From Trinickia caryophylli (lineage in GTDB: Bacteria; Pseudomonadota; Gammaproteobacteria; Burkholderiales; Burkholderiaceae), in contig NZ_CP139970.1 in the NCBI RefSeq assembly GCF_034424545.1, positions 2,170,001 through 2,234,000 on the forward strand: 64,000 nt of DNA, in the 5' to 3' direction. Positions within the stretch are counted from its first letter, which is position 1; every line of letters starts with the position of its first letter. The notes beneath the pieces were generated by a model. It ran no database searches, was not told the origin of the DNA, and saw nothing but the letters and a program-made list of their open reading frames with translations. Shown piece after piece: positions 38,850 through 52,621 of the stretch. A program made the position numbers and the translations under genes.

Positions 38850-39947
38850 TTATGCTCCAGCCTCTTGGGCCCTGATGGCGCGACTCGCACGGTGCACCTC
38901 GTCCACGAGTTCGGCCACGGCGTCGGGCGGCGTGAACTGGGAAATACCATGCCCCAGGTTGAACACGTGCCCGGCGTGATTGCCGAAACGCTCGAGAACG
39001 GCGCGTGCCTCGGCGCGAATCGTCTCGGCCGGCGCAAACAGCACAGCGGGATCGAGGTTGCCCTGCAGCGCCACACGCTGGCCGACGCGCTCGCGCGCGC
39101 GGGCGAGATCGACGGTCCAGTCGAGCCCCACGGCGTCGACGCCCGTGGCGGAGATCTCTTCCAGCCACTGGCCGCCGCCCTTCGTGAACGTAATGACGGG
39201 CACGCGCGCGCCGGCGTGCTCGCGCTTCAGATGCCGCACCACTTCGGCCGTGTAGGCGAGCGAGAACCGCTGATAGGCGCCATCGGCCAGGGCACCGCCC
39301 CAGGTGTCGAAGATCATGACGGCCTGCGCGCCGGCCTCTATCTGCGCATTCAGATACGCCGCCACGGCCCGCGCGTTGACGTCGAGGATCCGATGCATCA
39401 GGTCGGGCCGGCCATAGAGCATTGCCTTGACGGTTCGGAAGTCGTCCGAGCCACCGCCTTCCACCATGTAACAGGCGAGCGTCCACGGGCTGCCGGAAAA
39501 ACCGATGAGCGGCACGCGCTGGCGCCCCTGGCCGTCCGTGAGCGCCCGGCGGATCTCGCGCACCGCATCCGTCACGTAGCCGAGCGTCGCGCCGATATCG
39601 GGCACCGCAAGGCGCGCGACGTCGGCTTCGGTGCGCACCGGATGGGCAAAGCGCGGTCCCTCGCCCGCCGCGAACGAAAGCCCGAGCCCCATCGCGTCGG
39701 GAATCGTCAGTATGTCCGAGAACAGGATGGCGGCATCGAGAGGATACCGATCGAGCGGCTGAAGCGTGACCTCCGTCGCGTAGTCGGGATTTTTCGCAAG
39801 GCCCAGAAAACTGCCGGCACGCTCGCGCGTGGCGTTGTACTCGGGCAGGTAGCGTCCGGCCTGGCGCATGAGCCAGACAGGCGTGTAATCGGTCGGCTCG
39901 CGCAGGAGCGCGCGCAGAAAAGTGTCGTTGAGCAGGGTGGAGGCCAC
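38850..39947 (-). CDS. hemE: Uroporphyrinogen decarboxylase
   Basis: Fifth-step haem enzyme converting uroporphyrinogen III to coproporphyrinogen III. The 365-residue protein carries the N-terminal signature [15 protein letters not shown], the [15 protein letters not shown] segment and the conserved GNLDPAVLF region. It starts at GTG 39947. The downstream priA is in the same direction with a 443-bp gap, so it is probably not tightly co-transcribed. A PheC-like gene is divergent. Confidence 0.97.
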   Translation of the reverse strand: MASTLLNDTFLRALLREPTDYTPVWLMRQAGRYLPEYNATRERAGSFLGLAKNPDYATEVTLQPLDRYPLDAAILFSDILTIPDAMGLGLSFAAGEGPRFAHPVRTEADVARLAVPDIGATLGYVTDAVREIRRALTDGQGRQRVPLIGFSGSPWTLACYMVEGGGSDDFRTVKAMLYGRPDLMHRILDVNARAVAAYLNAQIEAGAQAVMIFDTWGGALADGAYQRFSLAYTAEVVRHLKREHAGARVPVITFTKGGGQWLEEISATGVDAVGLDWTVDLARARERVGQRVALQGNLDPAVLFAPAETIRAEARAVLERFGNHAGHVFNLGHGISQFTPPDAVAELVDEVHRASRAIRAQEAGA

Positions 39948-40101
39948 GATGAAAGCGCGAAGCGGCAGACGGAAGAAGCGGCCATTCTACCGGAGGCCAG
40001 CCGTGCCGCCGCATGGCGCCGTCTCCATCGCCCGATTTTCGACCTGCTACGATCGACGCCTCGTCCCCCGCTTCATCCAACCCCAAAAAAGGAGACAAAC
40101 C

Positions 40102-40905
40102 ATGAAGAAAACCATGCTCGCCTGCTTGCTCGGCGCGGCCGCCGTCTGTTCGGGTGTCGGCATCCCCGCACTGGCCGAAACCGCCGAGACGCCGCCGGCC
40201 GCGGCCTCGCGCCTCGATGCGATCATGGCGAGCGGCAAGCTGCGCGTGTGCACGACGGGCGACTACAAGCCTTATTCGTTCCTCAAGGCGGACGGCACAT
40301 TCGAGGGCATCGACATCGACATGGCCGAGGCGCTGGCCAAATCCCTCGGCGCGAAGGCCGAGTACGTGAAGACGACGTGGTCGAACCTGATGCGCGATTT
40401 CATCGCACGCTGCGATATCGCGGTCGGCGGCGTGTCCACCACCCTCGAGCGCCAAAAACATGTTTTCTTCACTGAACCGTACATGGTGGACGGCAAGGCG
40501 CCGATCGTGCGCTGTGCGGACGTCGACAAGTACCAGACGCTCGCGCAGATCGACTCGCCGGGCACACGCGTGATCGTGAACCCCGGCGGGACGAACGAAA
40601 GGTTCGCGAAGCAGTATCTCGGTCACGCCACGTTGACGGTCTACCCCGACAACGTGACGATCTTCAAACAGATCCTGGCCGGCAAGGCCGACGTCATGGT
40701 CACCGACGCGTCGGAAACGCTGCTGCAGCAAAAGCTCAACCCCGGACTCTGTTCGGTGCACCCCGACAAGCCGTTCCAGTACGGCGAGAAAGCCTACATG
40801 GTGCCGCGCGGCGATCTCGTCTACCAGCAATACGTCGACCAGTGGCTTCACCTTGCGCGCGCAACGGGGGAATTCCAGACAATTGCCGACAAATGGCTGA
40901 AGTAG
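40102..40905 (+). CDS. Periplasmic substrate-binding-like protein, PheC-type (cyclohexadienyl dehydratase-like)
   Basis: A 267-residue exported protein with signal peptide (TMLACLLGAAAVCSGVGIPA, cleavage near ALA). The fold is the SBP_bac_3 type: LRVCTTGDYKPYSFLKADGT, GIDIDMAEALAKSLGA, and an ending in WLHLARATGEFQTIADKWLK. The stretches DIAVGGVSTTLERQ and VNPGGTNERF resemble the secreted cyclohexadienyl dehydratase PheC, which makes phenylpyruvate or phenylalanine. No transporter genes adjoin it, supporting an enzyme, but an amino-acid-binding protein is possible. AAAAGGAGA precedes the ATG. Confidence 0.8.
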   Translation: MKKTMLACLLGAAAVCSGVGIPALAETAETPPAAASRLDAIMASGKLRVCTTGDYKPYSFLKADGTFEGIDIDMAEALAKSLGAKAEYVKTTWSNLMRDFIARCDIAVGGVSTTLERQKHVFFTEPYMVDGKAPIVRCADVDKYQTLAQIDSPGTRVIVNPGGTNERFAKQYLGHATLTVYPDNVTIFKQILAGKADVMVTDASETLLQQKLNPGLCSVHPDKPFQYGEKAYMVPRGDLVYQQYVDQWLHLARATGEFQTIADKWLK

Positions 40906-41545
40906 GGGTCGCGGACGCGGAGAAGATGGCCTTCGGGTGGCCCTGCTGCGCAGAGCCGCCCTTTTGTTTGGCTCTGCGGCGCCATTCCACGTTGGCGCCG
41001 CACTCGCGCCGAAATATTCGACGAAACTGGACGAAATCGCGGGCTCTGCGGAATTCTGACAAATCTTATTTCGAGAGCAATTGACCGATTATCGATGGAT
41101 AACGAATACCAGTTATGTGACAATCGAACAATTAATTAGGAATTGCATTTGAGTCACCGGGCCGTAATCGATACCAAGCATCTAAAATCGGAAATATTGA
41201 CACGCCGCTTTCTCAATAACGGCAAAAAATCCCGGAAAGCCTTGTCTGGCGGGCGTTACATCCTGAAACACTTTGTTACCGCATCCCGGCGTCAATTCGC
41301 CCACAATGCCTTCAACGGTTTCAACACGGATGTTGTTGAACGCCGGTCACTTTCGATGTGCGCAATGCATGACAAATCGAAGGCTTGGCTGGATCCCGAA
41401 TTTGGGGAACATCTTTGTTGGAGCCGTTGCAGGTGGCAATGCAGCGCCTGTTTGGTTCCTTCATTGGTCTCCTCGCGCTAACCCCGTAGCGTGTGGTTTT
41501 TAGCGGGCCGCTGGCCCGCTTTTTTTTTGCCTGTCGCAGCCGCAT
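40906..41545. other. 640-bp AT-rich gap without accepted gene
   Basis: Between the PheC-like gene and the ligase gene lies a stretch that is clearly AT-richer than the rest from about 41040 to 41360. No frame has a convincing start, ribosome-binding site or family. It ends in a strong terminator at 41502. An unrecognised RNA or small gene read rightward is possible. Confidence 0.5.
41502..41528. terminator. Strong terminator between convergent genes
   Basis: Perfect stem AGCGGGCC / GGCCCGCT with a 3-base loop and eight T on the plus strand. On the minus strand only a short T-stretch follows, so it mainly ends rightward transcription. Confidence 0.9.
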
Positions 41546-43276
41546 TCAGCATGTTTTCGGCGCGGCCAATCCCAGCGCGTCAACCATCTGTTCGCGCATC
41601 ACGAATTTCTGCACCTTGCCTGTGACCGTCATCGGCATTTCCTCGACGAAACGCACGTAGCGAGGCACTTTGTAGTGGGCAATCTGCCCGCGGCAATACT
41701 CCCGCAGTTCCTCGTCGGTCATCGTCTCGCCGGGCCGCAGGATCACCCAGGCGCACACTTCCTCACCGTACCGGGCGTCCGGCACACCGAATACCTGCAC
41801 GCTCTGAATCTTGGGGTGCCGGAACAGAAACTCCTCGATTTCGCGCGGGTAGATGTTTTCGCCACCACGAATCAGCATGTCCTTCAGACGGCCGACGATG
41901 TTGCAGTAGCCCTCGGCATCGATCGTCGCCAGATCGCCCGTGCGCATCCATCCGTCGACGACGGCCTCGCGCGTGCGCGCCTCCTCGTCCCAGTAGCCGA
42001 GCATGACCGAGTAGCCGCGCGTCCACAGCTCCCCCGTTTCGCCCACAGGCAGGGTCTGCCCCATCGCGTCGACGATGCGCGCCTCGAGATGGGGCTGGAT
42101 GCGCCCCACCGTCGACGTGCGCTTGTCGAGCGGGTCGGTGGTCGAACTCTGGAAAGAAACCGGGCTCGTCTCGGTCATGCCATAGGCGATCGTGATCTCG
42201 GATAGGTGCATGCGCGCCACCACGCGCTTCATCGTTTCGATCGGGCACGGCGAACCGGCCATGATGCCGGTGCGCAGCGAGGTGAGATCGAAGTGGTCAA
42301 ACTCGGGGTGGTCGAGTTCGGCGATGAACATGGTCGGCACCCCGTGCAACGCCGTGCAGCGTTCTTCGCTGACGGCCGCGAGCGTTGCGCCCGGCTCGAA
42401 TGCTTCGCCCGGAAACACCATCGTCGCACCCGATGAAACGCAGGCGAGCACCGCCAGGACCATTCCGAAGCAGTGATAAAGCGGCACGGGAATGCAAAGC
42501 GAATCGGCCTGGGTGAGCCGCATCGCCATCGCGATGAAACGCGCGTTGTTCACGACGTTGCGGTGCGTGAGCGTCGCCCCCTTCGGGTTGCCGGTAGTGC
42601 CGCTCGTAAACTGAATGTTGATCGGGTCGCGGCACGAAAGGCCGGCGCAGACGGCATCGAGCGCCGCGCGATCGAGCGCGACGCGGCCGCTCTCCACGAG
42701 TTCGCAAAACGTCAGCATCCCAGGCGTGGCCGTATCGCCCATGCGAACGACGGTGCGCAGGTGCGGCAGGCGCGCGGCGTGTAAGTCTCCCGGCTTCGCA
42801 TGATCGAGCTCAGGGGCCAGCGTGCGAAGCATCTCCAGATAGTGCGACGTCTTGAAGCGCTCGGCAGCAACGATGGCTGTGCAGCCCGATTTGTTGAGCG
42901 CGTATTCGAGTTCGGCGAGCCGGTAGGCCGGATTGATGTTCACGAGAATGGCGCCGAGGCGTGCCGTGGCGAACTGCGTCATCAGCCATTCCACACGGTT
43001 CGGCGACCAGATGCCCACGCGATCGCCGCGGCCGATGCCGAGCGAAGCGAAACCCGCTGCGAGTACATCGACTTCCTCGGCGAATTCGCGCCAGGTCCAG
43101 CGAATACCCTGCTCGCGAAAGACAACGGCCAGCCGATCGGGAAACTGTTCGACCGTATCGGCGAGGAACTGCGGAATCGTTGCTTCGGAAAGGGGGACAT
43201 CGGTCGCGCCGCGCACATAGGACGATCCATCGTGCGGGGCGATCGAGGCACTCGCTTTGGGGGCTTGCATGGCCAT
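41546..43276 (-). CDS. AMP-binding acyl-CoA ligase
   Basis: A 576-residue adenylate-forming enzyme of the medium/long-chain fatty-acyl-CoA synthetase type. It carries the P-loop [20 protein letters not shown] near residue 220, [20 protein letters not shown], the hinge region WMRTGDLA and the C-terminal catalytic Lys in [14 protein letters not shown]. It activates a carboxylate with ATP and CoA; the chain length is not fixed by sequence. It stands alone, minus strand, with a 10-bp repeat array upstream. The ATG at 43276 could be Met3. Confidence 0.92.
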   Translation of the reverse strand: MAMQAPKASASIAPHDGSSYVRGATDVPLSEATIPQFLADTVEQFPDRLAVVFREQGIRWTWREFAEEVDVLAAGFASLGIGRGDRVGIWSPNRVEWLMTQFATARLGAILVNINPAYRLAELEYALNKSGCTAIVAAERFKTSHYLEMLRTLAPELDHAKPGDLHAARLPHLRTVVRMGDTATPGMLTFCELVESGRVALDRAALDAVCAGLSCRDPINIQFTSGTTGNPKGATLTHRNVVNNARFIAMAMRLTQADSLCIPVPLYHCFGMVLAVLACVSSGATMVFPGEAFEPGATLAAVSEERCTALHGVPTMFIAELDHPEFDHFDLTSLRTGIMAGSPCPIETMKRVVARMHLSEITIAYGMTETSPVSFQSSTTDPLDKRTSTVGRIQPHLEARIVDAMGQTLPVGETGELWTRGYSVMLGYWDEEARTREAVVDGWMRTGDLATIDAEGYCNIVGRLKDMLIRGGENIYPREIEEFLFRHPKIQSVQVFGVPDARYGEEVCAWVILRPGETMTDEELREYCRGQIAHYKVPRYVRFVEEMPMTVTGKVQKFVMREQMVDALGLAAPKTC

Positions 43277-43410
43277 CGCGTCGTCTCCTCGGGGTGGTCG
43301 CTTTTTTTAAGGCTTCTGATTCTCCCACCCGGGGAAGACCGGCCGCATCGAGTGTTACCCGCATGGCGCGCCGGCGATCGCTCCCGCGGGGGGCGGCCGG
43401 TTGCGGCAAA

Positions 43411-43470
43411 CCGCCACAACCGGCCACAGCCGGCCACGATCGGCCACGATCGGCCACAATCGGCCACGAT
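43411..43470. repeat. Six tandem 10-bp CGGCCACGAT-type units
   Basis: Consecutive decamers CCGCCACAAC, CGGCCACAGC, CGGCCACGAT (twice), CGGCCACAAT, CGGCCACGAT. Period 10 places each on the same helix face; it lies about 140-190 bases upstream of the ligase gene's start. Confidence 0.9.
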
Positions 43471-43562
43471 CCGGCCGCGGCGACGCGCCGACGGCGCCCC
43501 AGGCCGACCAAGGTCAGGCCAAAACGGATACCGGACGGCCGAAATGACCGGAAATGCCAGGC

Positions 43563-43599
43563 ACAAAAAAAAGCCGCCCGGCGGTAAAACCCGGGCGGC
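43563..43599 (-). terminator. Terminator of the atp operon
   Basis: Stem GCCGCCCG / CGGGCGGC around GCGGTAAAACC, followed on the minus strand by a T8 run (43565-43572 A-tract on plus). It lies 45-80 bases past the atpC stop. Confidence 0.9.
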
Positions 43600-43643
43600 A
43601 TCGGTGCGCGGCGCGTCAGAAGAGGCGCGCCCCGCCTGTGCTG

Positions 43644-44069
43644 TCAGTGCTGCGTGCGCATCTTGCGCAGGCGCTGGATCGCAGCCAGCTGCGCGACGGC
43701 ATAGGCCAGCTCGGCCTGCGCCGTTGCGTATTCGAGGTTGGAGCCCGAATTCTGCAGTGCCTCTTCGGCGCGCTTGCGCGCCTGATCGGCCTTTGCTTCG
43801 TCGAGATCCTTGCCGCGAATTGCCGTATCGGCAAGCACGGTCACCGCACCGGGCTGCACTTCGAGGATACCGCCCGCGACGAAGACAAACTCCTCTTCGC
43901 CGTTTTCGGCCTCGATGCGCACGGCGCCCGGGCGAATGCGCGTGATGAGCGGCGTATGGCCCGGCAGAATCCCGAGCTCACCGGCTTCGCCCGGCAGCGC
44001 GACGAATTTCGCCTGGCCGGAGAAGATCTGCTCTTCCGCGCTGACGACGTCTACTTTAATGGTTGCCAT
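43644..44069 (-). CDS. atpC: F1Fo ATP synthase epsilon subunit
   Basis: A 141-residue stalk subunit: the beta-sandwich [36 protein letters not shown], and the C-terminal helical hairpin that can inhibit hydrolysis ([20 protein letters not shown]). It is the last gene of the atp operon, 78 bases after atpD, followed by a terminator. Confidence 0.97.
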   Translation of the reverse strand: MATIKVDVVSAEEQIFSGQAKFVALPGEAGELGILPGHTPLITRIRPGAVRIEAENGEEEFVFVAGGILEVQPGAVTVLADTAIRGKDLDEAKADQARKRAEEALQNSGSNLEYATAQAELAYAVAQLAAIQRLRKMRTQH

Positions 44070-44147
44070 GTCGAATCCCGTCCCAAAGGCTGGTTGAACG
44101 TATGCGGCGGGCGCCGGCAGCCGGCACCCGCTCCGTTACACCCGGCC

Positions 44148-45560
<1,413 letters not shown>

Positions 45561-45597
45561 TCAATTCTTCACTCGCGCAAAGGGCGCGGCGCGCGCG

Positions 45598-46473
45598 TCA
45601 GACCGCGGCGGCGCCACCCACGATCTCCGAGAGTTCCTTCGTGATCGCGGCCTGGCGGCTCTTGTTGTACGACAGCTGCAGTTCGCTGATGACCGTCTTC
45701 GCGTTGTCCGACGCGGCCTTCATTGCCACCATGCGCGCCGATTGCTCGGACGCCATGTTCTCGGCAACGGCCTGATAGACGAGCGCTTCGACGTAACGCA
45801 CGAGCAGCTCGTCGACCACCGCTTGCGCATCGGGCTCGTAGATGTAGTCCCACGTCGTGCTCGGCGTCGTCTCGTCGCCCTCGAAGCGCTCGGCCGACAG
45901 CGGCAGCAGCTGCTCGATGACAGGCTCCTGCTTCATCGTGTTGACGAAGCGTGTGTAGGCGAGATAAACCGCCGAGAGCTTGCCTTCCGAGTACAGGTCG
46001 AGCTGCACCTTCACGGCGCCGATCAGCTTTTCGAGGTGCGGCGTGTCGCCGAGGTGCACGACATGCGAGGCGATCTTCGCGCCGAGCCGGTTCAAAAAGC
46101 CGAAGCCCTTACTGCCAATGGCCGTGGCCTCGACCGTCTGGCCGCTCGTGTCGAGTTCCTTGATCTTCTGCAGTGTGCCGCGCAGCACGTTCGTGTTCAA
46201 ACCGCCGCACAGCCCCTTGTCGGTCGTGACGAGGATGATGCCGGCCGCCTTCGCGCCCTCGTTCGCCACCATGAACGGGTGACGGTACTCGGGGTTCGCG
46301 CGGCTCATGTGCGCAGCGATGTCGCGGACCTTGTCGGCGTATGGACGAGCGGCGCGCATGCGCTCCTGGGCGCGGCGCATCTTCGATGCCGCGACCATCT
46401 CCATGGCCTTGGTGATCTTGCGCGTGTTCTGCACGCTCTTGATCTTGCCGCGGATTTCCTTCATTCCAGCCAT
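45598..46473 (-). CDS. atpG: F1Fo ATP synthase gamma subunit
   Basis: A 291-residue rotor shaft: N-terminal coiled coil [20 protein letters not shown] and C-terminal helix [20 protein letters not shown] / [14 protein letters not shown]. These termini are the conserved coiled coil inserted in the alpha3beta3 ring. It lies between atpA and atpD. Confidence 0.98.
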   Translation of the reverse strand: MAGMKEIRGKIKSVQNTRKITKAMEMVAASKMRRAQERMRAARPYADKVRDIAAHMSRANPEYRHPFMVANEGAKAAGIILVTTDKGLCGGLNTNVLRGTLQKIKELDTSGQTVEATAIGSKGFGFLNRLGAKIASHVVHLGDTPHLEKLIGAVKVQLDLYSEGKLSAVYLAYTRFVNTMKQEPVIEQLLPLSAERFEGDETTPSTTWDYIYEPDAQAVVDELLVRYVEALVYQAVAENMASEQSARMVAMKAASDNAKTVISELQLSYNKSRQAAITKELSEIVGGAAAV

Positions 46474-46548
46474 TGCTTGCTCCTGATCGAAACCGCGCGC
46501 CGCCCGATGCTTCGAGGCGCGCGGCTTCAGGTCGTTATGCCTCGCGGA

Positions 46549-48090
<1,542 letters not shown>

Positions 48091-48145
48091 TATTCGCTCC
48101 TGATGTTCAATTCTGTTGCGTGCCGGCGGGCATCGCGCGCGTCGC

Positions 48146-48685
48146 TTACGCCGTCAGCGCAGCCTGCATGCCGGCGAGCCGCGCACGTACCGAGCTGTCG
48201 AGCACCTCGTCGCCTACGGTCACGCGCACGCCCCCGATGAGCGACGGGTCGAGTTCGACCGTCGGCTTGAGCTTGCGCTTGAACTTGCGTTCGAGGCTCG
48301 CGACGAGATCGGCGAGCGGCTGGCCTTCGAGCGGGAACGCGCTTACGATCAGCGCATCGGCCGCACCTTCGCGAGCGTTTTTCAATTCGTCGAACTGCAC
48401 GGCGATTTCGGGCAGGAGCGCGAGTCGATGGTTGTCGACGAGCATCTGCACGAGATTCTTCGCCTGCGGGGTGTCCTTGAGCGGCGAGCGCACGGCCGCA
48501 AGCAACAGCTCGACGACTTGCGCACGGCTCACTTTCGGGCTCGAGGCGACCGACAGCACTTCGGGCAGACGCGCAACCTGTGCCAGCTCCTGCAGCAGAG
48601 CGGACCAGGCAGCGACGTCGCCGTCAACGGCTACGCCAAAGAGCGCTTCCGCGTACGGGCGGGCGATGGTTGCAAGTTCGGCCAT
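48146..48685 (-). CDS. atpH: F1Fo ATP synthase delta subunit
   Basis: A 179-residue peripheral stalk subunit: [20 protein letters not shown] start and the C-terminal [20 protein letters not shown] signature. It starts 2 bases after the atpF stop, so translational coupling is likely. Confidence 0.98.
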   Translation of the reverse strand: MAELATIARPYAEALFGVAVDGDVAAWSALLQELAQVARLPEVLSVASSPKVSRAQVVELLLAAVRSPLKDTPQAKNLVQMLVDNHRLALLPEIAVQFDELKNAREGAADALIVSAFPLEGQPLADLVASLERKFKRKLKPTVELDPSLIGGVRVTVGDEVLDSSVRARLAGMQAALTA

Positions 48686-48687
48686 GA

Positions 48688-49158
48688 TCAGAGCTCGGCT
48701 TTGAGTTGATTGAGCAATTCGGCGTGGGCCGACTGATCGACTTCGCGCTTCAGGATCTGCTCGGCGCCCTTGACCGCGAGCGCGGCCACTTCCGCGCGCA
48801 GCGTTTCGCGTGCCTTCACGACCTGCTGATCGGCATCGGCCTTCGCCTGCGCGACGATGCGAGCGGCTTCGGCGTGCGCGTTGGCCTTGATTTCCTCGGC
48901 CACGGCGAGCGCGCGCTTTTCGGCATCGGCGACGCGCTGCTGACCTTCGTTGCGGGCGGTTGCGAGTTCCTGGTCGACGCGCTTGTGCGCGGCCTCGAGT
49001 TCCGTCTTGCCACGCTCCGCGGCCGCGAGACCGTCTGCGATCTTCTTGGCGCGCTCGTCGAGGGCGTTGATCAGCGGCGGCCACACGAACTTCATCGTGA
49101 ACCACGCGAGGATCAGGAACACGACCATTTGCGCAAACAGAGTTGCGTTGAGATTCAC
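48688..49158 (-). CDS. atpF: F1Fo ATP synthase b subunit
   Basis: A 156-residue stator subunit: membrane helix in [20 protein letters not shown], then a long charged coiled coil ([20 protein letters not shown] onward) that dimerises. It lies between atpE and atpH. Confidence 0.98.
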   Translation of the reverse strand: MNLNATLFAQMVVFLILAWFTMKFVWPPLINALDERAKKIADGLAAAERGKTELEAAHKRVDQELATARNEGQQRVADAEKRALAVAEEIKANAHAEAARIVAQAKADADQQVVKARETLRAEVAALAVKGAEQILKREVDQSAHAELLNQLKAEL

Positions 49159-49295
49159 GGTGTTTCCTTAAACGTTGCTAATTCGGAAAGTGAAACGGTA
49201 AGGCGCTCATCGACATTGCATTCGATCAGCGCCCAAGATCCGTTTCGCCCCTGCGCCCCGGGCCTTCGCCCCGCGGCGCAAACTTCCGAGAAACC

Positions 49296-49589
<294 letters not shown>

Positions 49590-49642
49590 TTAGAACTGGA
49601 TTTAGAAAAACGAAAGCGGATCCGCTCGTGCACGCCCCGCGG

Positions 49643-50494
49643 TCAGTGCGAGTCGTGCGCCTGACCGATGTACACGAGCGTCAGCATCATGAAGATGAAC
49701 GCTTGCAGCAACACGATCAGGATGTGGAAGATCGCCCAGACACTGCCTGCGATCACGTGGCCGATGAAGCCGAGCACCGTCGTGTCCGCGCCGAAGTTCC
49801 AGATGCTGCCGAGCAATGCGATCAGCAGGAACAGCAGTTCGCCTGCGTACATGTTCCCGAAAAGCCGCATGCCGAGCGAAACCGTCTTGGCGACGAACTC
49901 GATGATGTTCAGGGCGAGGTTCGGGATCCACAGAAGCGGATGCGCGCCGAACGGAGCGGAGAGCAGCTCGTGCACGAAGCCGCCCGCACCTTTGATCTTG
50001 AAGTTGTAATAGATCATCAGCACGAACACGCCGAGCGCGATGCCGATGGTGCCGTTCAGATCGGCCGTGGGCACGATGCGGTGGTGCGAAATGACGTCCG
50101 ACAGGCCCAGCAAGCCGATGATGCGGCCCGGCAGGTCGACCGGAATGAAGTCGAGCGAGTTCATGAGCGCGACCCAGACGAACACGGTCAGCGCGAGCGG
50201 CGCGATGAACTTACGGTTGCCGTGGATCATCGACTTCGATTGATCTTCGACCATCTCGACGAGCATCTCGATCGCGCACTGGAAGCGCCCCGGCACACCG
50301 GAAGTGGCCTTGCGCGCCGCGAGACGCAGCAAGAGGATGGTCACGAGACCGCAGACGATCGACCAGAACAGCGTGTCGATATTCCAGACGTGGATATCGA
50401 AGATCGACGTCTGATGCGCGGTGGAAAGGTTCTGCAAGTGGTGCGCGATGTACTCGGACGGATCGAGGACGCGCGTGCCTTCGCTAGCTGCCAT
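49643..50494 (-). CDS. atpB: F1Fo ATP synthase a subunit
   Basis: A 283-residue membrane stator with about five helices: [20 protein letters not shown], and the essential-arginine helix [19 protein letters not shown]. The C-terminus has the [14 protein letters not shown] helix. ATG 50494 is taken; an in-frame TTG at 50512 lies upstream. Confidence 0.98.
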   Translation of the reverse strand: MAASEGTRVLDPSEYIAHHLQNLSTAHQTSIFDIHVWNIDTLFWSIVCGLVTILLLRLAARKATSGVPGRFQCAIEMLVEMVEDQSKSMIHGNRKFIAPLALTVFVWVALMNSLDFIPVDLPGRIIGLLGLSDVISHHRIVPTADLNGTIGIALGVFVLMIYYNFKIKGAGGFVHELLSAPFGAHPLLWIPNLALNIIEFVAKTVSLGMRLFGNMYAGELLFLLIALLGSIWNFGADTTVLGFIGHVIAGSVWAIFHILIVLLQAFIFMMLTLVYIGQAHDSH

Positions 50495-50629
50495 ATCGTT
50501 AGTGCCACCCAAATTGTCGAAAATCGTTCAGGCGCCGGCGCATGCCGGCCCTTCGGGAGGAAGCCCGCCCCGGGCGCGTTTCACGAACGCACCGCGCGAG
50601 ACGGCTTCCACCTGCCATCCATTCGTTTA

Positions 50630-51169
50630 TCAGTGCCAGGCCAGCGCGACCCAGTACGTCTTGAGCGCAATGAGATAGGTCACGAGCAACGGCAGCCACC
50701 GTACGTCGTGATACCAAAAGGCGATTGCGACGAACATCGCAACCGTCACCCCCATCTTGAGCGCTTCGCCGATCATCCAACCGAGGATCGATGCGCTTGC
50801 GCCCCTGCTCCTGAGACGTGCCGCGAACAACGCGCTCGGCACCCAGCACACCGCTCCCCCCAGGAACGCCGACAGCGCAGCATCGCCCGGCGGCTCGCAA
50901 AACAGCCACCAAACCAGCGTCGCGACCAGGGACAAGACCATTTGCGCCATCACCACCTTCAGCGGCGTGACGCGCGATGGGCGGCTCACTTGCGGGCCAA
51001 AGAGCTTTTCGGCCTCGGCCCGCGTGAGCGGAACGGTATTTGTATCTTGCTGCTCGGCATCCCACGCGTCGTCGTCGAACTTCCTCGCATGGCCGACGCC
51101 CATCGGGGGGGAAGAAACGGTTTGAGGCGCGCGTGCTTCGTGCCTTTGATTCGGCTCTCGATCCGCCAT
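50630..51169 (-). CDS. atpI: ATP synthase subunit I (AtpI)
   Basis: A 179-residue membrane protein with an unusually long hydrophilic N-terminus (about 75 residues, MADREPNQRHEARAP) before four membrane segments (VVMAQMVLSLVATLVWWLFC, FLGGAVCWVPSALFAARLRS). AtpI aids c-ring assembly. It is the first gene of the atp operon, as usual, 135 bases before atpB; a good promoter lies upstream. Its start could instead be the internal MGVGHARKF. Confidence 0.9.
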   Translation of the reverse strand: MADREPNQRHEARAPQTVSSPPMGVGHARKFDDDAWDAEQQDTNTVPLTRAEAEKLFGPQVSRPSRVTPLKVVMAQMVLSLVATLVWWLFCEPPGDAALSAFLGGAVCWVPSALFAARLRSRGASASILGWMIGEALKMGVTVAMFVAIAFWYHDVRWLPLLVTYLIALKTYWVALAWH

Positions 51170-51288
51170 CGCCCTATTCCGCAAAGACTCTTTCCGACCC
51201 ACCGTGTGCGTCGCGCGCCGCTTTTGTCAAGCTTTCGCCACGCGCTTTCGACGTGCTTACGGGGCTGCCTAGCTAATAAATCCGGGCG

Positions 51289-51317
51289 ATTGTAAGCGAT
51301 AGTTGCAGGCGATTCAA
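51289..51317 (-). promoter_or_regulatory. Sigma-70 promoter of the atp operon
   Basis: On the minus strand TTGAAT and TACAAT are separated by exactly 17 bases, about 120 bases before atpI. This is the best promoter match in the neighbourhood. Confidence 0.7.
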
Positions 51318-51422
51318 GACTTTAGCCCGGAACAAAATCGCCTCGCGAACGGGCCGCAGGCGGGGTACGCAGGCGAGTGCGGGCCGGTGCGGGCCGGTGC
51401 GGGCGGCGGCGGCGCGGACGCG

Positions 51423-52571
51423 TCACCAGCCGCGGAGGAGGACGGCGCCGAGCACGAGCGCAATGATCCAGAAGGGAATCGAAAGGAGATGAAAGCCGAA
51501 CCAGATGCCGCGCTGCTTCACGAGCCGCACGGCGATCAGATTGGCGAGCGAGCCGATCGCGATGCCGAACCCGCCTACGCTCACGCCGAAAGCGAGCGCG
51601 CGCCAATCGTGCGAGAACTCCGCGAGCATGATCGCGGCCGGCACGTTGCTGATCCCCTGGGACAGCACCGCGCCTGCGACATATGCGCGCACCGGCGTGC
51701 CGATGCCGATGGCCGCGATGGACTCGCGCACCCACGGCAGCGCGGCGGCGCTGCGCAAGACGATGAACATGAGCGCGAAGATGACGAGGAGCGGCCAGTC
51801 GATCTTCAGCACCGCGTCGCGGCGCCAGATCAGCAGGCCCGCCGCGATACCGGCGAGCGCTATGCCGGGCCGGTGGGCGTCAGCCAGCAGTACGAAGGCG
51901 ACGAAGAGCACCGCGGCGGTTGCCGCATACGCGCGATCGACGCGCCCGCTCGGCGCGTCGCGCGACAAATCGAGCGGTGCCGCCTTGAACGAAAAAAAAG
52001 CGAGGCCGTACAGCATCGCCATCAAAAGCGCGCAAAGCGGCAGCAGCGCATAAACGAAGGCGCCGAACGACACGCCGCTCGTTTGCCACAGGAAAAGATT
52101 CTGAGGATTGCCGAGCGGGGTGAGCACCGAGCCCGCGTTGACGGCAAGCGCCGCGAAGATGGCGAGCCTTTTGACCGGCAGCGGTGTCAGATGATTGAGC
52201 GAGAGCACGAGCGGCACGACGACGAACAGCGCCACGTCGTTCGTCACGATCATCGACAAAAACGCCGCAAGCCCGATCACGAGGCAGGCGAGCCCCCGCT
52301 CGGAATGCACGTGGTGCACGACGCGGTGCGCAAGCCACATCAGAAAACCGGAAAGCTCGACGGCCTTCGTCAGGATCAGCAGCCCCGTGAGCGTCATGAT
52401 CGTCGGCCAGTCGACGAGCCCGGGCAATGCGCTCCATGCGCGCGGGTGAAGCGTCTGCAGCGCGGCGAGCGCGATGACGAGCACCGTGAGCACCGGCTCG
52501 TTGACGAAGAATGCAAAGATGACGCGAGGCCACGCGCCGCGCGCCCGCGGTGCTTTTTCCGACACTGTCAT
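51423..52571 (-). CDS. SLC13/ArsB-like anion transporter
   Basis: A 382-residue membrane protein with about ten hydrophobic segments, of the ion-transporter superfamily that includes citrate/dicarboxylate and arsenite carriers. Conserved stretches are IVTNDVALFVVVPLVLSL, NAGSVLTPLGNPQNLFLW and its repeat LSQGISNVPAAIMLAEF, showing the internal inverted repeat. ATG 52571 is used, but the frame extends to an ATG at 52622 that overlaps the parB stop (TAATG), so coupled translation adding 17 residues is possible. Substrate unknown. Confidence 0.85.
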   Translation of the reverse strand: MTVSEKAPRARGAWPRVIFAFFVNEPVLTVLVIALAALQTLHPRAWSALPGLVDWPTIMTLTGLLILTKAVELSGFLMWLAHRVVHHVHSERGLACLVIGLAAFLSMIVTNDVALFVVVPLVLSLNHLTPLPVKRLAIFAALAVNAGSVLTPLGNPQNLFLWQTSGVSFGAFVYALLPLCALLMAMLYGLAFFSFKAAPLDLSRDAPSGRVDRAYAATAAVLFVAFVLLADAHRPGIALAGIAAGLLIWRRDAVLKIDWPLLVIFALMFIVLRSAAALPWVRESIAAIGIGTPVRAYVAGAVLSQGISNVPAAIMLAEFSHDWRALAFGVSVGGFGIAIGSLANLIAVRLVKQRGIWFGFHLLSIPFWIIALVLGAVLLRGW

Positions 52572-52621
52572 GATGGTTTCGTTGCCCTCGTTGCGCACCA
52601 GCCCTGCCGCCTGCCCTGCCA

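Larger units (their letters stand above)
43277..43643. other. Gap with 10-bp repeats and atp terminator
   Basis: 367 bases between the ligase gene and atpC. They hold six 10-bp [14 protein letters not shown] repeats and the atp operon terminator; no gene. Confidence 0.6.

Noticed and set aside
41369..41503. 44-codon frame with a Gly-rich hydrophobic segment before the terminator
   Set aside because: No ribosome-binding site and unusual codon choice for this genome; kept only as a possibility within the AT-rich gap.
51355..51420. GC-rich GTGCGGGCCG repeats between the anion transporter and the atp promoter
   Set aside because: Short, imperfect and of low complexity; no clear function.
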